8,175 bases of DNA from Atopobiaceae bacterium (lineage in GTDB: Bacteria > Actinomycetota > Coriobacteriia > Coriobacteriales > Atopobiaceae), in NCBI GenBank assembly GCA_017460265.1, contig JAFUBJ010000433.1:1-8175 (forward strand). Direction: 5' to 3'. Of this stretch, positions 6,236-8,175 are shown one piece after another. The position numbers and the translations under genes are program-made. How positions within the stretch are numbered: the first letter of the stretch is position 1; every line of letters begins with the position of its first letter. The notes beneath the pieces are model-generated. The model made no database searches, was not told the origin of the DNA, and saw nothing but the letters and a program-made list of their open reading frames with translations.

Positions 6236-6640
6236 CTACCTCTCGTAGACCACTGGGGCGTCGGCGAGCCTCGCCCCCTGCTGCCTGATGGCCTCTGCGT
6301 CGCGCTTCAGCTCCTCGAGCTCGCGCGAGACGCCCTCGAGCGCCTCCGTGAGGTCGAGGACGTCGACGCCCGACTCGCGCACGGCCTTGGCGATGTAGTT
6401 GAGGGCGTGGGTGACCTGGTTCAGGAGGTGCCCGAGGGACCTGACGTTGCGGACGTAGCGCACGAGGGTCTTGCGGTCGAACACGAGCATCGCGAGCCCG
6501 ACGGGGCCGCTGTTATCGCCCGCCTGGATGAGGATGCGGACGGTGTCGGAGACGGTCATGTCGATCGAGTCCGAGAGCGACCTCAGCGAGGCCATCTCCT
6601 CCTCGGAGAGCATGACGTGGAGCTGGATGGGTCTGGGCAT
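6236..6640 (-). CDS. mobC: MobC-like relaxosome accessory protein
   Basis: A 134-aa DNA-binding accessory protein that would bind oriT and help the relaxase reach the nic site. Residues 4-40 (PIQLHVMLSEEEMASLR through SDTVRILIQAG) fit a ribbon-helix-helix fold. Residues 66-85 contain SLGHLLNQVTHALNYIAK, the NQ...N helix typical of MobC proteins. Residues 94-125 are a charged, probably coiled-coil helix. The ATG at 6640 gives the natural MPRPIQ start with GGGAGG just upstream; the spacing of 3 nt is short. The frame is open upstream to 6724 but that extension (MGVACGGAP...) lies in the repeat-rich oriT region and looks non-coding. It is the first gene of the leftward operon and is nearly contiguous with the relaxase. 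Confidence 0.92.
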   Translation of the reverse strand: MPRPIQLHVMLSEEEMASLRSLSDSIDMTVSDTVRILIQAGDNSGPVGLAMLVFDRKTLVRYVRNVRSLGHLLNQVTHALNYIAKAVRESGVDVLDLTEALEGVSRELEELKRDAEAIRQQGARLADAPVVYER

Positions 6641-6695
6641 GGGCCTCCCAAAGGGTTCGATGTATGTACAAGGGGATGTGTCCCATCTTAGGGGC

Positions 6696-6711
6696 GCGGG
6701 GGCTCCCCCGC
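6696..6711. repeat. Perfect GC hairpin, 7-bp arms
   Basis: GCGGGGG (6696-6702) and CCCCCGC (6705-6711) flank CT. Realistic folding gives a 6-bp stem with a GCTC loop. It lies 56 nt upstream of mobC and 7 nt from the next inverted repeat. On the leftward transcript it would be in the mobC leader. Confidence 0.6.
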
Positions 6712-6717
6712 ACGCGA

Positions 6718-6742
6718 CACCCATGACACGCTGTCATGGGTG
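6718..6742. repeat. Perfect inverted repeat, 11-bp arms, 3-nt centre (oriT or operator candidate)
   Basis: CACCCATGACA (6718-6728) and its exact reverse complement (6732-6742) flank CGC. It is the longest perfect inverted repeat in the window, about 78 nt upstream of the mobC ATG. It fits a relaxase/MobC recognition hairpin or a dimeric repressor site. Its inner CATGACA...TGTCATG half-sites recur at 6990-7007. Confidence 0.75.
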
Positions 6743-6848
6743 AGCGGGACGAGACGACGAGGCGACTGCGGGGAAGGGGACTGGGGAGGAGCTGCGCGAC
6801 GACTCCAGGATCCCGCCACACGTACGCCTCCGGGGAGCCTCGGCCGAG

Positions 6849-6876
6849 CTATTCCATGGACTTGTACATGGAATAG
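6849..6876. repeat. Perfect inverted repeat, 10-bp arms, 8-nt centre
   Basis: CTATTCCATG (6849-6858) and CATGGAATAG (6867-6876) flank GACTTGTA. It abuts a 10-bp palindrome CTCGGCCGAG (6839-6848). It is AT-richer than its surroundings and overlaps the -35 region of a rightward promoter-like sequence, so it could be an operator as well as an oriT element. Confidence 0.7.
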
Positions 6877-6891
6877 GCTACTTGCTATAAC
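6862..6891 (+). promoter_or_regulatory. Rightward promoter-like sequence
   Basis: TTGTAC (6862-6867) and TATAAC (6886-6891) are 18 nt apart. The -10 matches consensus at 5 of 6 positions, but the -35 matches only at TTG. No gene lies downstream on this strand. A transcript would run through three hairpins (6900-7007) and then antisense to ardC. Confidence 0.25.
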
Positions 6892-6899
6892 GGGCCCTC

Positions 6900-6918
6900 A
6901 GGGCTGGTGGCCAGCCCT
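6900..6918. repeat. Perfect hairpin, 8-bp arms
   Basis: AGGGCTGG (6900-6907) and CCAGCCCT (6911-6918) flank TGG. It begins 9 nt after the promoter-like -10 at 6886-6891, so it could form the 5' hairpin of a rightward RNA, or it may be one more oriT arm. No T-tract follows on either strand that would make it a terminator. Confidence 0.55.
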
Positions 6919-6952
6919 TCGCGTGACGGGTTTGTCATCCCATGCGACTCGA

Positions 6953-6974
6953 CGTGTGACGGTGGCGTCACGCG
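6953..6974. repeat. Inverted repeat, 9-bp arms with one G-T wobble
   Basis: CGTGTGACG (6953-6961) pairs with CGTCACGCG (6966-6974) around GTGG. The inner GTGACG/CGTCAC six pairs are perfect, and the single imperfect pair is T-G. It belongs to the hairpin cluster between ardC and mobC. Confidence 0.55.
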
Positions 6975-6989
6975 ATGTCGCTCCCTTGG

Positions 6990-7007
6990 CATGACAATCC
7001 TGTCATG
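6990..7007. repeat. Perfect inverted repeat CATGACA / TGTCATG
   Basis: CATGACA (6990-6996) and TGTCATG (7001-7007) flank ATCC. It repeats the core of the 6718-6742 inverted repeat with a 4-nt rather than a 3-nt centre. Two copies of the same dyad about 270 bp apart suggest a shared binding protein. Confidence 0.6.
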
Positions 7008-7090
7008 TTGTGGTGCCGGGATTCGGGGTTCCGGGGCGGCGAGGCAGGGCGTCCCGTGCCCGATCCGAGCCGGGGCGGAGCGTGCGTTTC

Positions 7091-7112
7091 GGCACCCACC
7101 GGGGCGGGTGCC
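7091..7112. repeat. Perfect hairpin downstream of the ArdC stop
   Basis: GGCACCC (7091-7097) and GGGTGCC (7106-7112) flank an 8-nt GC-rich loop, 25 nt past the leftward ardC stop. The sequence after it on the ardC strand is GAAACGCACG with no T-run, so it is at best a weak or factor-assisted terminator, or an RNA 3'-stability hairpin. Confidence 0.5.
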
Positions 7113-7136
7113 TGTGCTCTTGCGGGGCGCTCTCGG

Positions 7137-8009
7137 CTATGCCGCCATGGCCGCCTGCAGGTCCTCCACCATCGCCTTGGCGGCGTCGCGCACCACCTGC
7201 AGGCACGCGCGCATCTCCTCGTCGGTCTTGCCCACGGCCCAGCTGGCTACGTAGCCGAAGGAGTAGCCGGAGGTGTCCAGCCCCAGCGCGGCGCTCACGG
7301 CGTAGGCCACGCTCTCGGCCTGCACCTCGCGCATGGCGCGGTCGGGCATCCCCTCGGGGTCTCCGTCGTGCAGGCGGCTGTGCGCCAGCTCGTGGAGCGC
7401 CGTCTTCACGGTCTGGCCCTCGGACATGCCCTCGCGGATGGCGATGAGCTCGCCGCGGCGGAAGTATCCCTTGGTGCCCTCGGGCAGGTCGGCCACGAGC
7501 TCGACGGGATAGGCGGAGACGGCGCGCACGGCCTCCATCACGGCGGCGTAGCGCTCCACGCCTCCGGCGACCTCGTCCACGAGGGTGGGCAGGGGCTCGC
7601 CGTCGGTCTGGCTGACGTCGAAGACGTGGCCCACGCGGAAGCCCACGAGGCGGCGACGCTCCTCGTCGGCGTCCTCGTCCTTGTCTTTGACCAGCATGGG
7701 CACGAGGATCTCGATGCCGCGCTCGCCCTTCTTGACGTAGCGGTTGAAGTCGCGCTTCCAGCTCCTGAAGCTGGCCACGCGGGTGGCGGTGGGCATCTGC
7801 ATGGCTATCAGGATGGTGTTGCCGAGGCTGTAGTCGTAGAACCTGGAGAGGCTTAGCAGCCACGACTCCCAGCGCTCGGACTGGTAGACCTCGCGGACGC
7901 CCTCGCCGAGGCGGTCTAGCGCCGCCTGCGCGCGCTCCTGCGCCCTCTCGCGTGCCTGCTGGCGCTCTGCCTTGCCTGTGTGACGCCTGCTGCTCTTGGT
8001 GGTTGCCAT
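7137..8009 (-). CDS. ardC: ArdC-like antirestriction protein with metalloprotease domain
   Basis: A 290-aa protein in two parts. Residues about 25-105 form the ArdC N-terminal ssDNA-binding-type domain: RFYDYSLGNTILIAMQMP (57-73), then TRVASFRSW and VKKGERGIEILVP, the signature run of the family. Residues about 150-290 form a zinc metalloprotease-like domain with ALHELAH (His206, Glu207, His210) and a downstream AESVAY (Glu232) as probable third ligand. Family members protect incoming plasmid DNA from host restriction after conjugation, so position beside oriT suits early expression in the recipient. ATG 8009 is chosen: AAGGGAG lies 8 nt upstream and MATTKSS fits family N-termini. An in-frame ATG at 8120, also with GGAGG at 5 nt, would add 37 residues. 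It runs leftward, away from the window's right edge; no partner gene is visible. Confidence 0.92.
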   Translation of the reverse strand: MATTKSSRRHTGKAERQQARERAQERAQAALDRLGEGVREVYQSERWESWLLSLSRFYDYSLGNTILIAMQMPTATRVASFRSWKRDFNRYVKKGERGIEILVPMLVKDKDEDADEERRRLVGFRVGHVFDVSQTDGEPLPTLVDEVAGGVERYAAVMEAVRAVSAYPVELVADLPEGTKGYFRRGELIAIREGMSEGQTVKTALHELAHSRLHDGDPEGMPDRAMREVQAESVAYAVSAALGLDTSGYSFGYVASWAVGKTDEEMRACLQVVRDAAKAMVEDLQAAMAA

Positions 8010-8063
8010 GTCCTTGTCTCCCTTCGGGTGGCGGGTCTCGCACGTCCTCCGTGCGCGCTTGCC

Positions 8064-8082
8064 ACCCTTGGAGGCCAAGGGT
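8064..8082. repeat. Perfect inverted repeat in the ardC leader
   Basis: ACCCTTGG (8064-8071) and CCAAGGGT (8075-8082) flank AGG, 55 nt upstream of the preferred ardC ATG. The half-site CCCTTGGAG occurs again at 8139-8147, 74 bp away. It may be an operator or leader-RNA hairpin controlling ardC, or part of an upstream coding extension if the ATG at 8120 is used. Confidence 0.55.
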
Positions 8083-8175
8083 TCCCGCCCCGTGGTAGGC
8101 GAAGGGCAATGGCGCTCCATGGCAACCTCCACCAATCGCCCTTGGAGTTGTGCGAGGTTCCGTGGGGCCCTTGAC

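Larger units (their letters stand above)
6641..7136. other. Gene-free, repeat-rich region: candidate oriT / relaxosome binding region
   Basis: About 500 bp between ardC and mobC, with no credible gene: open frames here lack ribosome sites and have Arg/Pro-rich shadow composition. It contains at least seven perfect or near-perfect inverted repeats, listed separately. It also contains five copies of TGTCAT or its complement between 6723 and 7006, and two CTTGTACAT nonamers in opposite orientation (minus strand 6663-6671, plus strand 6861-6869). A block of hairpins immediately upstream of mobC and relaxase genes is the usual place and look of oriT. The nic position cannot be read from sequence alone. 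The segment between the 6718-6742 hairpin and the mobC start (minus-strand ACATCCCCTTGTACATAC) is the first place to look. Confidence 0.65.

Noticed and set aside
6641..6724. N-terminal extension of MobC to the start at 6724
   Set aside because: The added 28 residues come from the hairpin region and do not look like a protein N-terminus; MPRPIQ at 6640 begins right at the ribbon strand.
6740..6994. 84-aa rightward frame in the mobC-ardC gap
   Set aside because: Composition is dictated by the inverted repeats, there is no usable ribosome site and the translation has no recognisable pattern.
6975..7856. 293-aa rightward frame rich in His, Gly, Ala and Val
   Set aside because: It is the antisense shadow of ardC, typical of high-GC genes; the HELAH motif and family signatures are on the other strand.
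7003..8109. 368-aa leftward frame rich in Arg, Pro and Gly
   Set aside because: Out-of-frame shadow of ardC on the same strand with low-complexity Arg-rich composition.
1..8175. CRISPR array or insertion sequence
   Set aside because: No regularly spaced short repeats and no transposase or terminal inverted repeats were seen; the only tandem repeats are the protein-coding VaFE units.

Overview
The window is a GC-rich, densely packed piece of an integrative/conjugative or mobilizable element, probably from a Gram-positive actinobacterium of the Coriobacteriia type (Collinsella, Olsenella or Eggerthella relatives). That placement is inferred from three things: high GC, an LPxTG surface protein built of VaFE / Thr-Gln ester-bond repeats, and the pairing of ArdC with a small MobC and a VirD2-like relaxase. 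No ribosomal, tRNA or core metabolic gene is present to fix the taxon.

Layout from left to right. (1) 1-1507: the 3' part of a sortase-anchored adhesin-like protein with three VaFE repeats, an LPKTG motif, a membrane helix and an unusually long cytoplasmic tail. It overlaps a 34-aa single-pass membrane peptide that has a near-perfect Shine-Dalgarno, and a hairpin terminator follows. (2) about 1600-4273: a cargo island that looks less GC-rich by eye. It holds a leftward pair (272-aa helix-turn-helix protein, then 155-aa tail-anchored membrane protein) divergent from a rightward 396-aa PD-(D/E)XK nuclease-family protein. (3) 4358-6640: a leftward mobilization operon, mobC > relaxase > 179-aa unknown > 34-aa cationic hydrophobic peptide, with every junction overlapping or within 11 nt. 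(4) 6641-7136: about 500 bp without a credible gene but full of perfect inverted repeats and repeated TGTCAT/ATGACA hexamers, the best oriT/relaxosome candidate. (5) 7137-8009: ArdC-like antirestriction protein with an HELAH metalloprotease motif, and a leader containing another hairpin.

The genes fit one mobile-element life cycle. ArdC would protect incoming DNA, MobC and the relaxase would nick and pilot the oriT strand, the surface protein would mediate host or mating contact, and the cargo island would carry accessory, possibly defensive, genes. The least-described items are the two 34-aa membrane peptides, the HTH / tail-anchored pair divergent from the nuclease, and the iterated repeats in the oriT region.
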